NCBI RefSeq assembly: GCF_000397065.2
Contig: NZ_KE007306.1
Span: 242,311-306,310 of the forward strand
Length of the DNA: 64,000 nt
Origin: Marinobacter lipolyticus SM19
Lineage (GTDB): Bacteria > Pseudomonadota > Gammaproteobacteria > Pseudomonadales > Oleiphilaceae
Reading direction: 5' to 3'
Below the pieces are notes generated by a model, which ran no database searches, was not told the DNA's origin, and saw nothing but the letters and a program-made list of their open reading frames with translations. Made by a program: the position numbers and the translations under genes. Shown here piece after piece: positions 17,186 through 26,715 of this stretch. Position 1 is the stretch's first letter. Each line of letters opens with the position of its first letter.

Positions 17186-20065
17186 TTATTGACCCTGGAT
17201 ACGACGCTTGGCGTCTTCATAAGCAGAGTTCAAATCTTTCATTCGTGAATACAGATCCTCAGGTCGTGCTGGAGTCTTATAGAGAGACGTAGTTTTAGGC
17301 ACATATTCAAAGCCAGCGTTTTGAGTAATCCTGTTCCAAAACACCCAATCCTCCAAGTGATCCATATCCTCGTCGAAACCACCATACTCTTCAAAAAGGG
17401 CTCTCTTAAAAAGAACAGATTGGATAGGGAGGTAATTGTATTCCTCAAGTATTTCCTTATCGAACTCTTGAAAAAAAAGTGGCAACGTATTATGTGAGTG
17501 CTCCGTATAATGTCCCTTATTCTTATCCTTATACACAACGGGGACATCCCAAGCTAAGCTATACGCACCATCTGAAAGGTTACAAGAAATACCTTGGTAC
17601 AAAATTTCTATGTGATCAGGAAAAATTAAATCATCATCATCCAGGAGGACCACGTATTCTCCGCGAGCCGCCTTCATACCCTGATTACCCGCGAAAGATC
17701 GCCCTTTCTTTTCACAGGCAATATGGCGTGCGAAATAGCCATCACCTGCTTCTGCATTGATTTCACTGACAAATTCTGCGGCCGAATCGCCACCGTCCTC
17801 GACAATAATGTGTTCAATCCTTGGGTAGGTCTGATTAATCACAGATGCAACACACTGTTTTAACAGCGCTTTACGTCCTTTAACTGTACGAGTCACAACG
17901 GATATAAGGGGACACTCATCGCCCGCGGAGATCGGCTGACTTCTGTGGAAAGCACCATCCCTTACCAGATCATAATCAAACCCCCGGAAAGGAAAAGCCT
18001 CATTATCTACCGCTCGCTTGCGACTCAACAGGTAAGGAACAGCATCTTTAATCATACCTGGCAGTGCAGACCGGACAGCTTCTTTACTGCCTTCAAAACC
18101 TGCCCCTCGGAATGCCAGAGCGCCTACTTGAGCAAACCCACCGATAATGTCCCCGATACGGCCGTATCTCAATCGGAGCATAAGGTTTGCCCTTACACTT
18201 CCAATGAATTGTACGGGTTTTATCTCACCTGCCTCTGAATACGTGTGATGAGAAACAACGGCCGACGGCACATACCTCAAGATGCCACCGCTCCGACGAA
18301 TCCGGTAAGAGTATTCTACATCCTCGCCATACATGAAAATACGAGAATCATAACCACCAACTCGTCGATACCCCTCAACTGAGAGCAATACGCAAGCATG
18401 AGACGACCAGTTAACTCGCAGTGTTACCGGATCGACAAACTTAGGATGCTCATAAGGGACCTGCCTCAACTCCCACGAATCCACCTTTGGCTCTGCCACA
18501 GCATGGGCCACCACTATCGTGAGTGCGTCTCTGTGAAATTCCAGATCAATATTCGAAACCAGAACATGATCCGTGTCCGCCTTCTGCAAGACCCAATCGT
18601 GACCACATCCAAAACCAAGATTTGGGCGACGATCCACGGTGAAGCTGGCAAAGCGATCACCGTAATGCTGCCTGGCATCACACAACAGTTCGTAAGTGTT
18701 GTCCGTAGAAGAGTTATCGACGAAGTATAACTTCACCTTATCCAGAGGGTAATCTTGGGCCAATAGGCTGGAGAGGAAACGATCCAACCAGATTCCATTA
18801 TTATAAGTAACGACACTAATTGTCAGAAACGGCCACTCGGCAATCTGATTGTGCTTCCCTCTCCTGATGGAATCCAATGGGACTTCACTACGCTCACTCA
18901 CTCGCTTGTTTAAAGCATGAATGTTTTGTCTTGAGTATGCAGGTTTCAGTTCCTTGCTGTTTAGTTTTCTGACAATCCAAGATTTGGACCAGAAAACAAA
19001 CATGCGGAAAATGCCAATGAAGCGCGAGATCAACCTCCTCCCACTGCGGAACGGTGCCGTGATCTTCCATGATTTCGAGCCGTACAAGTTAACGATTTGC
19101 TCCCTACTATCGTCCAACTCTTTCTCATAACTCCGAAGTTGACGTTTGCACTCCGACACTTTGGTTTTCTCAGCCTCGAGATCTTCAGTAGCTTTAACCG
19201 CCTCGCCTTTTAACTGTTGAATATCAGTCTGAAGCTGACTTTCAAATCTCACAAACTCAGCCCGCTCATCCTCAAAATCTTCACGGATACGATCGATAAA
19301 GCTAAACTCGCGAACCAATTCATCATAAACCGGCGTGAATTTTTCCAATTCACGACAAGCTTCACCCCGAATAGCGTTGTAGAGCTCGCGACATAGCATG
19401 GCCAATCGACCACTGCCCTTCTCCCCTGAAATAGATCCTCGAACAGAATGTCTTAAAGTTTTATCCAGCCCATCGGCAGAAAACTGAGGCTGTCCGAGAA
19501 ACAATCCAAGTTTTCCAAGTTCGCTTTCACTATCATCCAACAAATCATCATAATCGATAACATGAAAGTCGATCCCGGAGTCAACGAGCGCCCGCAATGC
19601 CTCATAGTTATATACATACCAAAGCACCAAAGCCTGGGATTGAGCCATTGAATTCCGGCGCTCCAGTGACTTGGCAACCCCAAAGGGCTGGCGTACAACA
19701 AAAACGGCTTTAGGAGAATCCAGCACTTCACCCCAGACATTCAGGAAACGACAAAGTCTAGGGTCCTTGAAAGCAATGCGCTCTCCGTACTCACCTTGAA
19801 ACTTGTCCAACCATTCTCTGAGCTTGGATTGATCGACGACATCGGGCCGGACTGGAGCTATATTCATCCAGCCGTGCTCACTACCAAGGAACTCGTCGTG
19901 CATTGCTACCAGCTCACGGTCTTCCCAAAATCCCTTAGGATTGTCTGGGGCAGCGGCAATCAAGTTGCTACCAAATTCGTAACCACTGTTATGGATAGCG
20001 CTACACACGGCACTGGTACCTGACCGGTGCATGCCAACTACAAGAACAATGTTTGGTTCTTTCAC
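17186..20065 (-). CDS. Three-module enzyme: sulfotransferase, GT2 and GT2 glycosyltransferase
   Basis: 959 residues. Module 1 (about 1-240) is a sulfotransferase: VVGMHRSGTSAVCSAI is the PAPS loop and VFVVRQPFGVAKSLERR the 3'-phosphate site. Residues 250-335 form a charged coiled coil. Module 2 (about 407-640) is a GT2 glycosyltransferase of the rhamnosyltransferase type: LTISVVTYNNGIWLDRF, VDNSSTDNT and GYDSRIFMYGEDVEYSYR. Module 3 (about 718-955) is a second GT2: PLISVVTRTVKGRK, IVEDGGDS and VVLLDDDDLIFPDH, with the metal-binding Asp cluster. Starts at a GTG with AGGA about 11 bases upstream. A single chain could add two sugars and a sulfate to one glycan unit. Neighbours on both sides are glycan genes. 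Confidence 0.8.
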   Translation of the reverse strand: MKEPNIVLVVGMHRSGTSAVCSAIHNSGYEFGSNLIAAAPDNPKGFWEDRELVAMHDEFLGSEHGWMNIAPVRPDVVDQSKLREWLDKFQGEYGERIAFKDPRLCRFLNVWGEVLDSPKAVFVVRQPFGVAKSLERRNSMAQSQALVLWYVYNYEALRALVDSGIDFHVIDYDDLLDDSESELGKLGLFLGQPQFSADGLDKTLRHSVRGSISGEKGSGRLAMLCRELYNAIRGEACRELEKFTPVYDELVREFSFIDRIREDFEDERAEFVRFESQLQTDIQQLKGEAVKATEDLEAEKTKVSECKRQLRSYEKELDDSREQIVNLYGSKSWKITAPFRSGRRLISRFIGIFRMFVFWSKSWIVRKLNSKELKPAYSRQNIHALNKRVSERSEVPLDSIRRGKHNQIAEWPFLTISVVTYNNGIWLDRFLSSLLAQDYPLDKVKLYFVDNSSTDNTYELLCDARQHYGDRFASFTVDRRPNLGFGCGHDWVLQKADTDHVLVSNIDLEFHRDALTIVVAHAVAEPKVDSWELRQVPYEHPKFVDPVTLRVNWSSHACVLLSVEGYRRVGGYDSRIFMYGEDVEYSYRIRRSGGILRYVPSAVVSHHTYSEAGEIKPVQFIGSVRANLMLRLRYGRIGDIIGGFAQVGALAFRGAGFEGSKEAVRSALPGMIKDAVPYLLSRKRAVDNEAFPFRGFDYDLVRDGAFHRSQPISAGDECPLISVVTRTVKGRKALLKQCVASVINQTYPRIEHIIVEDGGDSAAEFVSEINAEAGDGYFARHIACEKKGRSFAGNQGMKAARGEYVVLLDDDDLIFPDHIEILYQGISCNLSDGAYSLAWDVPVVYKDKNKGHYTEHSHNTLPLFFQEFDKEILEEYNYLPIQSVLFKRALFEEYGGFDEDMDHLEDWVFWNRITQNAGFEYVPKTTSLYKTPARPEDLYSRMKDLNSAYEDAKRRIQGQ

Positions 20066-20121
20066 GTTGTTGATTCCTGAAAATCCTGTTAGGACCTATC
20101 GTCACCGCGACGTACACTAAC

Positions 20122-21102
20122 TCAGAGCTTGTTAAACAAGGCCGCAATATACAGTGAGACAGTACCCAATCTAGTTTGTCGATACAGACCGGCTCTCCGG
20201 ATAAAGGCTAAACGCCCAACCCATCCCTTTTGACCCAAAGCTGCCATTTCATCACAAAGGCGACAGTTTTCCTCTGTCAACAAAGCTCTGGTCTGGCTCA
20301 AAGCTTTAAGATTGACTCGATTCCATTGTCGATGCCTGTCAGCCATTAACATTAGGCCCCGCTTAACCCGGTCAACCCAGCCACCGCCAGAACCGATAAG
20401 ATTCCGACCGTGTTGACGGTACCCGATCTTAGAATTCGAATCATAGATGACCGTACCTCCCGCTCCCGTAATCAGGAGATAAATCCACCAGTCATGACAC
20501 ACAACCTCAGATTGGTTCGCAGCAATCAGCATATCCCGTGCACTGCGATTGAGAACCATAGTATTGCCACCAGCAATACTCTGAATCAAAGCATTCCTGA
20601 AAGAAGGTTGCTTTGAAAACAGGGGCGAGTATCCGATATCGTTACCTGACTCGTCGATCAGGCGCGTTCGCGAGCAATATACCGCAGGTTTTTCATCAGG
20701 AACGCTGCTCAGGGCGTCAATGGCGACGGCCACTTTGTCTTTCTCCCAGACATCGTCTTGGTCAGACAAGGCAAAATACTCCGCATCAATGGCGGGATTC
20801 ATCAACTGACTCATAAAATTAGCCACAAATCCCTTACCGGGCCCCCTTAGAACCCTCATATTCCTGGGGCGGAAATACACCTGGAAGTCACGGAGAATTT
20901 CTTGTGTGCCCGAATCCCCCCCGTCATCCGAAACCCATAGCTCAATATTCGGATACGATTGCCGATCAATAGAATCAAGCTGGGCGGGAAGAAATGAGTC
21001 TCCGTAATAGGTGCACATAAGTACTGCCACCCGAGGAAGACCAGTTTCAGAATTCTGACGATCAGGCCCCGTCTCCAATCGCCTTGGAGCCGGACTACTC
21101 AA
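20122..21102 (-). CDS. GT2 glycosyltransferase, rhamnosyltransferase-like
   Basis: 326 residues. VAVLMCTYYGDSFLPAQLDSI opens the GT-A fold; (VSDDGGDS) binds the nucleotide and ALSDQDDVWEKDKV carries the DQDD metal/acceptor signature common in rhamnosyltransferases. CHDWWIYLLITG is also typical of this group. It would transfer a sugar, likely rhamnose from dTDP-L-rhamnose, in the cytoplasm on the lipid carrier. Its start overlaps the rfbC stop by 8 bases, so it is translated with the dTDP-rhamnose genes upstream in the operon, supporting a rhamnose donor. Acceptor and linkage cannot be read from sequence. Confidence 0.85.
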   Translation of the reverse strand: MSSPAPRRLETGPDRQNSETGLPRVAVLMCTYYGDSFLPAQLDSIDRQSYPNIELWVSDDGGDSGTQEILRDFQVYFRPRNMRVLRGPGKGFVANFMSQLMNPAIDAEYFALSDQDDVWEKDKVAVAIDALSSVPDEKPAVYCSRTRLIDESGNDIGYSPLFSKQPSFRNALIQSIAGGNTMVLNRSARDMLIAANQSEVVCHDWWIYLLITGAGGTVIYDSNSKIGYRQHGRNLIGSGGGWVDRVKRGLMLMADRHRQWNRVNLKALSQTRALLTEENCRLCDEMAALGQKGWVGRLAFIRRAGLYRQTRLGTVSLYIAALFNKL

Positions 21103-21655
21103 AGAGATCCCCCGCAGCCTTCAGTTCTGCCAGGGTGGGTGCGGCCTGATCTTTGCCAGACAACTGAAAGTCACCAGCCTCGGGCCACTCTATCCCTACC
21201 TCCGGGTCATCCCAACGCAGACCCCGCTCATGGTCAGGTGACCAATAGGCATCCACCTTGTACTGCACCTCAGCCACATCGCTCGTGACCAGGAAGGCAT
21301 GCCCGAACCCGGCAGGCACCCATAGCTGCCGTTTGTTCTCAGCACTCAGCACCACACCGGTCCACCGACCAAACGTTGGAGAACTCTCGCGCAGGTCCAC
21401 CGCTACATCAAACACTTCCCCTACACTCGCCCGCACCAACTTGCCCTGGGCTGCCTCTCCGGTCTGGAAATGGATACCACGCAGTACCCCCTTCGCCGAG
21501 CGAGAATGGTTATCCTGTACGAAAGTCACCTCACGGCCTACAGCATCAGCAAACTTGCGGTGATTAAAGCTTTCCGAAAACCAGCCCCGATCATCACCAA
21601 AGACCGGGGGTTCAATCACTAGTACGCCTTCAAGGGGAGTTGTCACTACGTTCAT
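21095..21655 (-). CDS. rfbC: dTDP-4-dehydrorhamnose 3,5-epimerase
   Basis: Third step of dTDP-L-rhamnose synthesis: epimerises dTDP-4-keto-6-deoxyglucose at C3 and C5. Cupin-fold signatures are VFGDDRGWFSESFN, VLRGIHFQTGEAAQGKLV (with the catalytic His of RGIH) and PAGFGHAFLVTS. I chose the ATG at 21655 (MNVVTTPLEGVLVIEP), with AAAGG upstream, giving 186 residues, the usual length; a longer frame to 21685 would overlap rfbD. It is 10 bases downstream of rfbD and overlaps the next glycosyltransferase by 8 bases. All four dTDP-rhamnose genes are in this window, split into rfbDC and rfbBA pairs. Confidence 0.95.
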   Translation of the reverse strand: MNVVTTPLEGVLVIEPPVFGDDRGWFSESFNHRKFADAVGREVTFVQDNHSRSAKGVLRGIHFQTGEAAQGKLVRASVGEVFDVAVDLRESSPTFGRWTGVVLSAENKRQLWVPAGFGHAFLVTSDVAEVQYKVDAYWSPDHERGLRWDDPEVGIEWPEAGDFQLSGKDQAAPTLAELKAAGDLFE

Positions 21656-21665
21656 TGCGAAGCCT

Positions 21666-22559
21666 TTAGTTATTTCTGAATTCAACCCAGTCCCGCAGTG
21701 TCAACTGCAGGGCATAACGCCAATCAGGCAATTCCAGCCCCAGCGCCTGCTCAACGCGGGTCACGCTCAGGCGTGAATTCAATGGTCGGGGTGCGGGTGC
21801 CGGGTATTCCGCCGTGGGAATCGGGCTGACCTGGTCTGCGGACATATTCAATGGTACGCCGAGGTCTCCAGCGCCACTGATAATCGCCCGGGAAAAATCA
21901 CACCAGGTGGTTTCACCACGACATGTCAGGTGGTACACGCCCGCAAGGGCTTTGGCGTTCCCCAGCTTTTCCCGCAGGGCAATGGCAGTGACTTCCGCGA
22001 TCATCCAGGCCGGAGTGGGCGTGCCCCACTGATCGGACACCACGCTTAACTGGTCCCGCTCACTGGCCAGCTTGAGCATGGTCAGCATAAAGTTGCGGCC
22101 CCGGGCACCGTACACCCACGATGTCCTGAAGATGATGGCACCTATACCCGCAGCCAATACCGCCTCATCACCCGCCAGCTTGGTTTTGCCATAAACCGAC
22201 AGGGGGCCGGTGGGCGCGTCTTCCTGCCAGGGCTGGTCACCGCTGCCGTCATACACATAGTCTGTCGAGTAGTGAACCAGCAGGGCACCATTTTCTTTTG
22301 CCCAGGTAGCCAACTGGGCCGGCAGCTGTGCGTTCAGGGCCTGGGCCGTATCCGGATGCGACTCGGCCTGATCCACCGCAGTATACGCAGCAGCGTTGAC
22401 AATACAGCGAGGCTGGTACTTATCCAGCAACGCTGCGACCTCCTCTGCATTGGCCAGGTCACCATCCGCTCTGGTCAGACCTTTGACGGCCCCCAGGGGC
22501 GCCAATGTTTTGAGCAACGCATAACCCACTTGCCCATCACTACCGGTAACCAGAATCAT
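21666..22559 (-). CDS. rfbD: dTDP-4-dehydrorhamnose reductase
   Basis: 297 residues. Final step of dTDP-L-rhamnose synthesis, NAD(P)H-dependent reduction at C4. ILVTGSDGQVGYAL is the Rossmann loop; HYSTDYVYDGSGDQPW and the catalytic SDR-type YGKTKLAGDE follow; FRTSWVYGARGRNFM is the RmlD signature. Preceded by AAGGAGG. It is upstream of rfbC in the same transcript. A 144-base stretch with no gene (22560-22703) separates it from the preceding glycosyltransferase gene, so a promoter could lie there. Confidence 0.96.
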   Translation of the reverse strand: MILVTGSDGQVGYALLKTLAPLGAVKGLTRADGDLANAEEVAALLDKYQPRCIVNAAAYTAVDQAESHPDTAQALNAQLPAQLATWAKENGALLVHYSTDYVYDGSGDQPWQEDAPTGPLSVYGKTKLAGDEAVLAAGIGAIIFRTSWVYGARGRNFMLTMLKLASERDQLSVVSDQWGTPTPAWMIAEVTAIALREKLGNAKALAGVYHLTCRGETTWCDFSRAIISGAGDLGVPLNMSADQVSPIPTAEYPAPAPRPLNSRLSVTRVEQALGLELPDWRYALQLTLRDWVEFRNN

Positions 22560-22703
22560 GGAGCGGATGCCTCCTTACCAAAAGCTGAATTTGCTGACTG
22601 TTTAACTGAATGAAGAGATAGCAGTATTTGAGTGGCGGGATTATCCCAGATCACCGGCCCAATGTCACAAGCCGGCCTGACAGCAACACCCTGTTTCTGG
22701 TGC

Positions 22704-23558
22704 CTATACCCGCCAAATTCGCCAGCCGTGGCGGGAAAAGAATGTCCAGGCAGAGCGAACAAACCAGCGACGATGCTGCCAGCTCTTTTGACCGGTGCCT
22801 CCTCCGGCATGAAGAATGCGAACGGAAGGATCGTAGACGTGGGTCCAACCCTGCTTAACGCCTCTCAGCGCTACATCAAAGTCCTCGAAGTACATGAAGT
22901 AGCCCTCATCAAAGCCATTGAGGGTTTGCCAGTAGTCATAGCGCGCTAACAGAAAACAGCCACTACAAATCTCAACACCTTTGACGATTCTACCAAGGGA
23001 CGTATCACGGTACTCATAACGTTCATTAAGGTGTCGGAAAGCAGCCAGTCGCATCAACGGCGTTAATAAACGCGCTGTAAGGACCGCAAGGGAGGGATAA
23101 CGTTTATGGCCAGGCGTATCTTTCTGGCCGGCGGGATCAAGAATGCGTGAGCAGACCAGCCCCGATCGAGGATTACTCCGAATGTGCGCCAGAGCGATCG
23201 CAATCGCTTCTGGCTCAGGCCACACATCCGGATTGAGAACCAGAATGGCGGTATCCGCCGGAACCAGGTTCTTATCCGCAAAAACGTGGTTTCTCAGAAC
23301 AAGATTATTGGTGCCACCGTACCCGAGGTTTGGCTGTTGTGGCAGAAGTCTGTATGGCCAGGAAAATGCGCCTTGAATCAGGGGCTTGCATTCACCTTCG
23401 TTCAGGTCAACGGGGCCATTATGGGATAGCCATAACTCAGCGGAAGCCAGCTCACCCCGGGCATCCGCAACGTCCAGACTGGAAGACAACGCTCGCAGGC
23501 ACGAAAGCAGTACGTCCGGCTCCCAATCATAGACAACAACGGAAATGATCAGTTTCAT
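22704..23558 (-). CDS. GT2 glycosyltransferase
   Basis: 284 residues from the ATG at 23558 (MKLIISVVVYDWEPDVLL). GT2 features are SHNGPVDLNEGE, PNLGYGGTNNLVLRN, ILVLNPDVWPEPEA (the DxD-like site) and GFDEGYFMYFEDFDVALR, a pattern typical of rhamnosyl- and related transferases. FQ-type tail HAGGGTGQKSWQHRRWF also fits. The frame extends upstream to 23624 but that would overlap the dehydratase gene by 59 bases; the chosen start is 7 bases after its stop. Likely adds one sugar of the repeat unit. Donor unknown. Confidence 0.82.
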   Translation of the reverse strand: MKLIISVVVYDWEPDVLLSCLRALSSSLDVADARGELASAELWLSHNGPVDLNEGECKPLIQGAFSWPYRLLPQQPNLGYGGTNNLVLRNHVFADKNLVPADTAILVLNPDVWPEPEAIAIALAHIRSNPRSGLVCSRILDPAGQKDTPGHKRYPSLAVLTARLLTPLMRLAAFRHLNERYEYRDTSLGRIVKGVEICSGCFLLARYDYWQTLNGFDEGYFMYFEDFDVALRGVKQGWTHVYDPSVRILHAGGGTGQKSWQHRRWFVRSAWTFFSRHGWRIWRV

Positions 23559-23565
23559 CACAGCA

Positions 23566-25548
23566 TCAGGAGGTGAGCCTGTGGATGACAGCCCCACCCT
23601 TCTGCCCAGAGAGATCGCGGCCATTCTCGTGAGTAACTTCGGAGGTTCTCCGGCACCAGATCAGGTCTTCCAATTCATGGTTTGGCTGGTAGCCCGTCGG
23701 CGCTTCCAGCATGAGCTCTACCAGGCGCCCACAATCAAACTGGTCTGCGGCACGCCTCATCTGCTCCAACATCAGTTCCAGTCTGGGCCATTCAAGGGAG
23801 GATTCACGCGCCATCATAATACGCGGGTGAGCCGTTCCCTGGGGGTCATTACCGATCAGCAACTCTTCATAGAGCTTCTCACCCGGCCTCAGGCCGGTGT
23901 ATCGGATGCTGATATCGCCTGAACCATCCTCTTCTTTAAACTCTGTCTGGCCCATCAGGTGGATCATCTTTCTGGCAAGATCCGCAATTTTCACCGGCTC
24001 ACCCATGTCCAATACGAATACTTCGCCGCCCTGCCCCATTGCTCCGGCTTGCAGCACCAGCTGGCCGGCCTCGGGAATGGTCATGAAATAGCGAATGATA
24101 TCCGGATGGGTCACGGTCACCGGGCCACCATCGCGGATCTGGTCTCGAAACAGCGGTACCACTGAGCCGGAAGAGCCCAGCACATTGCCAAAGCGAACCA
24201 TGCTGAAGCAGGTTGCGGACTGGTCAGCGCTCAACCCTTGCAGAACCAGCTCAGCCAGCCGCTTACTGGCGCCCATGACATTCGTCGGGCGTACGGCCTT
24301 GTCTGTCGACACCAAAACGTAACGTTCAACACCAGCAGCAATGGCTGCCTGGGCACTGTGCAGCGTGCCAAACACGTTATTGTGAATACCCTCAATCAGA
24401 TTGTGCTCGACCAATGGCACGTGCTTGTAGGCTGCGGCATGGTAAACAATCTGGACGCCCAGGGTTTTCATAATGGCTTCACAACGTCGGCGATCCGTTA
24501 CCGACCCCAGCAGCGCGTGGATATCAACCCCCAGATCGTCGATCGCATTGACAGAGCTCAGCTCACGCTCAATGGAGTACAGCCCGTATTCAGACATATC
24601 CAGAAGCACCAACGCTTTGGGACGATGGCTCAGAATCTGGCGGCACAACTCGGAGCCAATGGAACCACCAGCACCGGTCACCATAACCACCTTACCGGAC
24701 AGACACTCCTCTACCAGCTTGCGGCGTGGCGGAACAGGTGCCCGCCCAAGCAGATCCTCAATATCCAGGTCACGGATATCGTTGATACGCGCCTTACCGG
24801 TGACAAGCTCGGAAACGGAGGGCACGGTCTGAACGGCCACGGATAACTTTTCCAGTCGTTCAATAAGATTCTTGCGCCGCGGGGCACTGGAATCCTCAAG
24901 TGCCAACAACACGCGGCTGGCACCGTGATTCTTTACGGCCTTTTCAACGTGCTTCAGGCTGTATACCGGCAACCCGTTAATCAGGGACCGATGCTTGGCG
25001 TCGTCCGTGGAAATGAAAGCGACCGGACGGCACTCTATGCCCTGCCCCAGCGCAGAGGCCAATTGCATGCCACGGGGCCCCGCCCCGACGATAATCACGA
25101 ACTCTTTGAGCTTCTTGCCCGGGTGTTGAATCAGCGCACGGACACCAAAGCGGGTACCTGCCACAAGGATGAACGCCAGGGCGCCATAGATCACTGGTAC
25201 TGAGCGGGGAACCATCGCCTGGAAGAGAAACCCGAAGATCATGAGTGCCACGGCGGAAACCGCCACACCACTGATAATCATGAACAGGGCGCGTTCGCTG
25301 ATATAACGGATAACGGCCCGGTATAACCCTATCCGCACAAACACGGCAAGCGTTATCAGAATGGTGCCGCCAAAAACCCAGAGCTGGCGTGAATCCGGTG
25401 CCCACTGCAGATTTTCAAACCGGAGTGCAAAGGAAACCCAAAGGGCAAGCCCGAGAAACACTGTATCGGCTGCCACGGAAATAACCCGCTTGTAAAAGCG
25501 GGGCAAATCCAGAAAGGTTTGCAGCGTGCGATTTCGTGTAACGTCCAT
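23566..25548 (-). CDS. wbpM: Membrane-bound NDP-sugar 4,6-dehydratase (WbpM/FlaA1/PglF family)
   Basis: 660 residues, the full-length two-part form. About four N-terminal membrane helices (residues 15-125) are followed by a CoA-binding-like Rossmann domain (VIIVGAGPRGMQLASAL) and the catalytic SDR domain from about residue 285 (VMVTGAGGSIGSELCRQI). STDKAVRPTNVMGASKR holds the modified Met-Lys active site of WbpM-type dehydratases, and MVRFGNVLGSSGSVVPLF is the family signature. It converts UDP-GlcNAc to a 4-keto-6-deoxy sugar, a precursor of QuiNAc, FucNAc or bacillosamine. With the WecA-type transferase and epimerase upstream it matches the Pseudomonas wbpV-wbpL-wbpM order. Confidence 0.92.
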   Translation of the reverse strand: MDVTRNRTLQTFLDLPRFYKRVISVAADTVFLGLALWVSFALRFENLQWAPDSRQLWVFGGTILITLAVFVRIGLYRAVIRYISERALFMIISGVAVSAVALMIFGFLFQAMVPRSVPVIYGALAFILVAGTRFGVRALIQHPGKKLKEFVIIVGAGPRGMQLASALGQGIECRPVAFISTDDAKHRSLINGLPVYSLKHVEKAVKNHGASRVLLALEDSSAPRRKNLIERLEKLSVAVQTVPSVSELVTGKARINDIRDLDIEDLLGRAPVPPRRKLVEECLSGKVVMVTGAGGSIGSELCRQILSHRPKALVLLDMSEYGLYSIERELSSVNAIDDLGVDIHALLGSVTDRRRCEAIMKTLGVQIVYHAAAYKHVPLVEHNLIEGIHNNVFGTLHSAQAAIAAGVERYVLVSTDKAVRPTNVMGASKRLAELVLQGLSADQSATCFSMVRFGNVLGSSGSVVPLFRDQIRDGGPVTVTHPDIIRYFMTIPEAGQLVLQAGAMGQGGEVFVLDMGEPVKIADLARKMIHLMGQTEFKEEDGSGDISIRYTGLRPGEKLYEELLIGNDPQGTAHPRIMMARESSLEWPRLELMLEQMRRAADQFDCGRLVELMLEAPTGYQPNHELEDLIWCRRTSEVTHENGRDLSGQKGGAVIHRLTS

Positions 25549-25671
25549 TTAATTGGTCACAATGTGAGTGTGAAAAGTGGTGCCCGTCCCATGACATAGC
25601 CCATACTCCTGAGACCGGGCACGATCATCCAAAACGGCTTAAACTTAGCAAAAAATGGCATGAAACGCCCA

Positions 25672-26715
25672 TTAAATCCCGCTTAGGTCCTGAAAGCGGA
25701 CATCGCCTGACCGGAACAGCCATGCCAGACAAGCAAGCGGAACATACGCAATAACAAGGCCAATCAAACCAGGCAACCAGTCCAACGACACCAAAACGGC
25801 CAAAGGCAGCAACCACATCACGTTAATCACGCCGACCGCCAGGGTGACCACCCGGTGACTCCGAAACCGGCGTGATGCGTACTGATAGCCGTGGCTTCGA
25901 TGAGCCTGGTGAGGAGGATAACCGGCCAGCATTCGCCTCAACAAGGTCACTGTGGCATCCACAATAAACACACCCAACAGAATCAACCACGCCCAAAACA
26001 AGTGCGGCGCCTGAACCATTGCGCACAATGACAACCCACCCAGGACCAGGCCGGCAAATCCACTGCCAACATCGCCCATAAATATCCTGGCCGGGGGCAA
26101 GTTCCAGACCAGAAAGCCCGCCATGGCCACGCCAAACAGTAACGGCAGCAGCGCTCCGCCGGCCATACCCGCCAACCAGCTGATCAGCGCACCGCCCAGG
26201 CACACGGTCACCGCTTCTACTCCTGCAATGCCGTCAATTCCGTCCATGAAATTGTATAAATTCAGCATCCATACCAGGTAAAGCCAGAAAAACACCCAGG
26301 CAATTATACCCGACAGGACGATGGTGTCACCGAACCCGACCGGCGGCAGAGTCCCGAGCGAAAACAGCAACCAGCCACTGGCCAGGAAATGTCCGGCTAA
26401 CCGCCACTTCGCCGGTATGTGGCCATGGTCGTCCAGAAAACCGAGTAATGCGACGAGGGCGCCAGCACCACCCAGCCCCCACACGAAATCGCCATCAACA
26501 AAATCCATACCCCAGCCGGCAAGCAAAGCTGCCTCGAAAGCGATAACGACCGCGAGTCCGCCTCCTCTCGGGGTAGGCACAACATGGGAGCTGCGCGCAT
26601 TGGGCACATCCATCAGCTCACGGGCCAGCGCGTATCGCCGTAGCCATGCAGTACCAACAAAGGCAAGCACGAATACTGTCAGCAAGAACACCCAGACCAT
26701 CAACTGCTCACCCAT
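25672..26715 (-). CDS. wbpL: Undecaprenyl-phosphate sugar-1-phosphate transferase (WbpL/WecA family)
   Basis: 347 residues with about ten membrane segments. Initiates O-antigen assembly by moving a HexNAc-type sugar phosphate to undecaprenyl phosphate at the inner membrane. Motifs: NARSSHVVPTPRGGGLAVV, FLDDHGHIPAKWRL (Asp pair), NLYNFMDGIDGIAGVEA, FMGDVGSGFAGL and the C-terminal HRSHGYQYASRR loop. The start overlaps the stop of the epimerase gene by 8 bases. In Pseudomonas WbpL, the substrate is a FucNAc- or QuiNAc-type sugar, made by the WbpM/epimerase pair on either side. The 123 bases after the stop-side gene (25549-25671) hold no gene. Confidence 0.92.
   Translation of the reverse strand: MGEQLMVWVFLLTVFVLAFVGTAWLRRYALARELMDVPNARSSHVVPTPRGGGLAVVIAFEAALLAGWGMDFVDGDFVWGLGGAGALVALLGFLDDHGHIPAKWRLAGHFLASGWLLFSLGTLPPVGFGDTIVLSGIIAWVFFWLYLVWMLNLYNFMDGIDGIAGVEAVTVCLGGALISWLAGMAGGALLPLLFGVAMAGFLVWNLPPARIFMGDVGSGFAGLVLGGLSLCAMVQAPHLFWAWLILLGVFIVDATVTLLRRMLAGYPPHQAHRSHGYQYASRRFRSHRVVTLAVGVINVMWLLPLAVLVSLDWLPGLIGLVIAYVPLACLAWLFRSGDVRFQDLSGI

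Noticed and set aside
25549-25671. Long-range inverted repeat GTGCCCG/CGGGCAC
   Set aside because: Seven-base arms with a loop of nearly 30 bases and no T-run; not a credible terminator or riboswitch.
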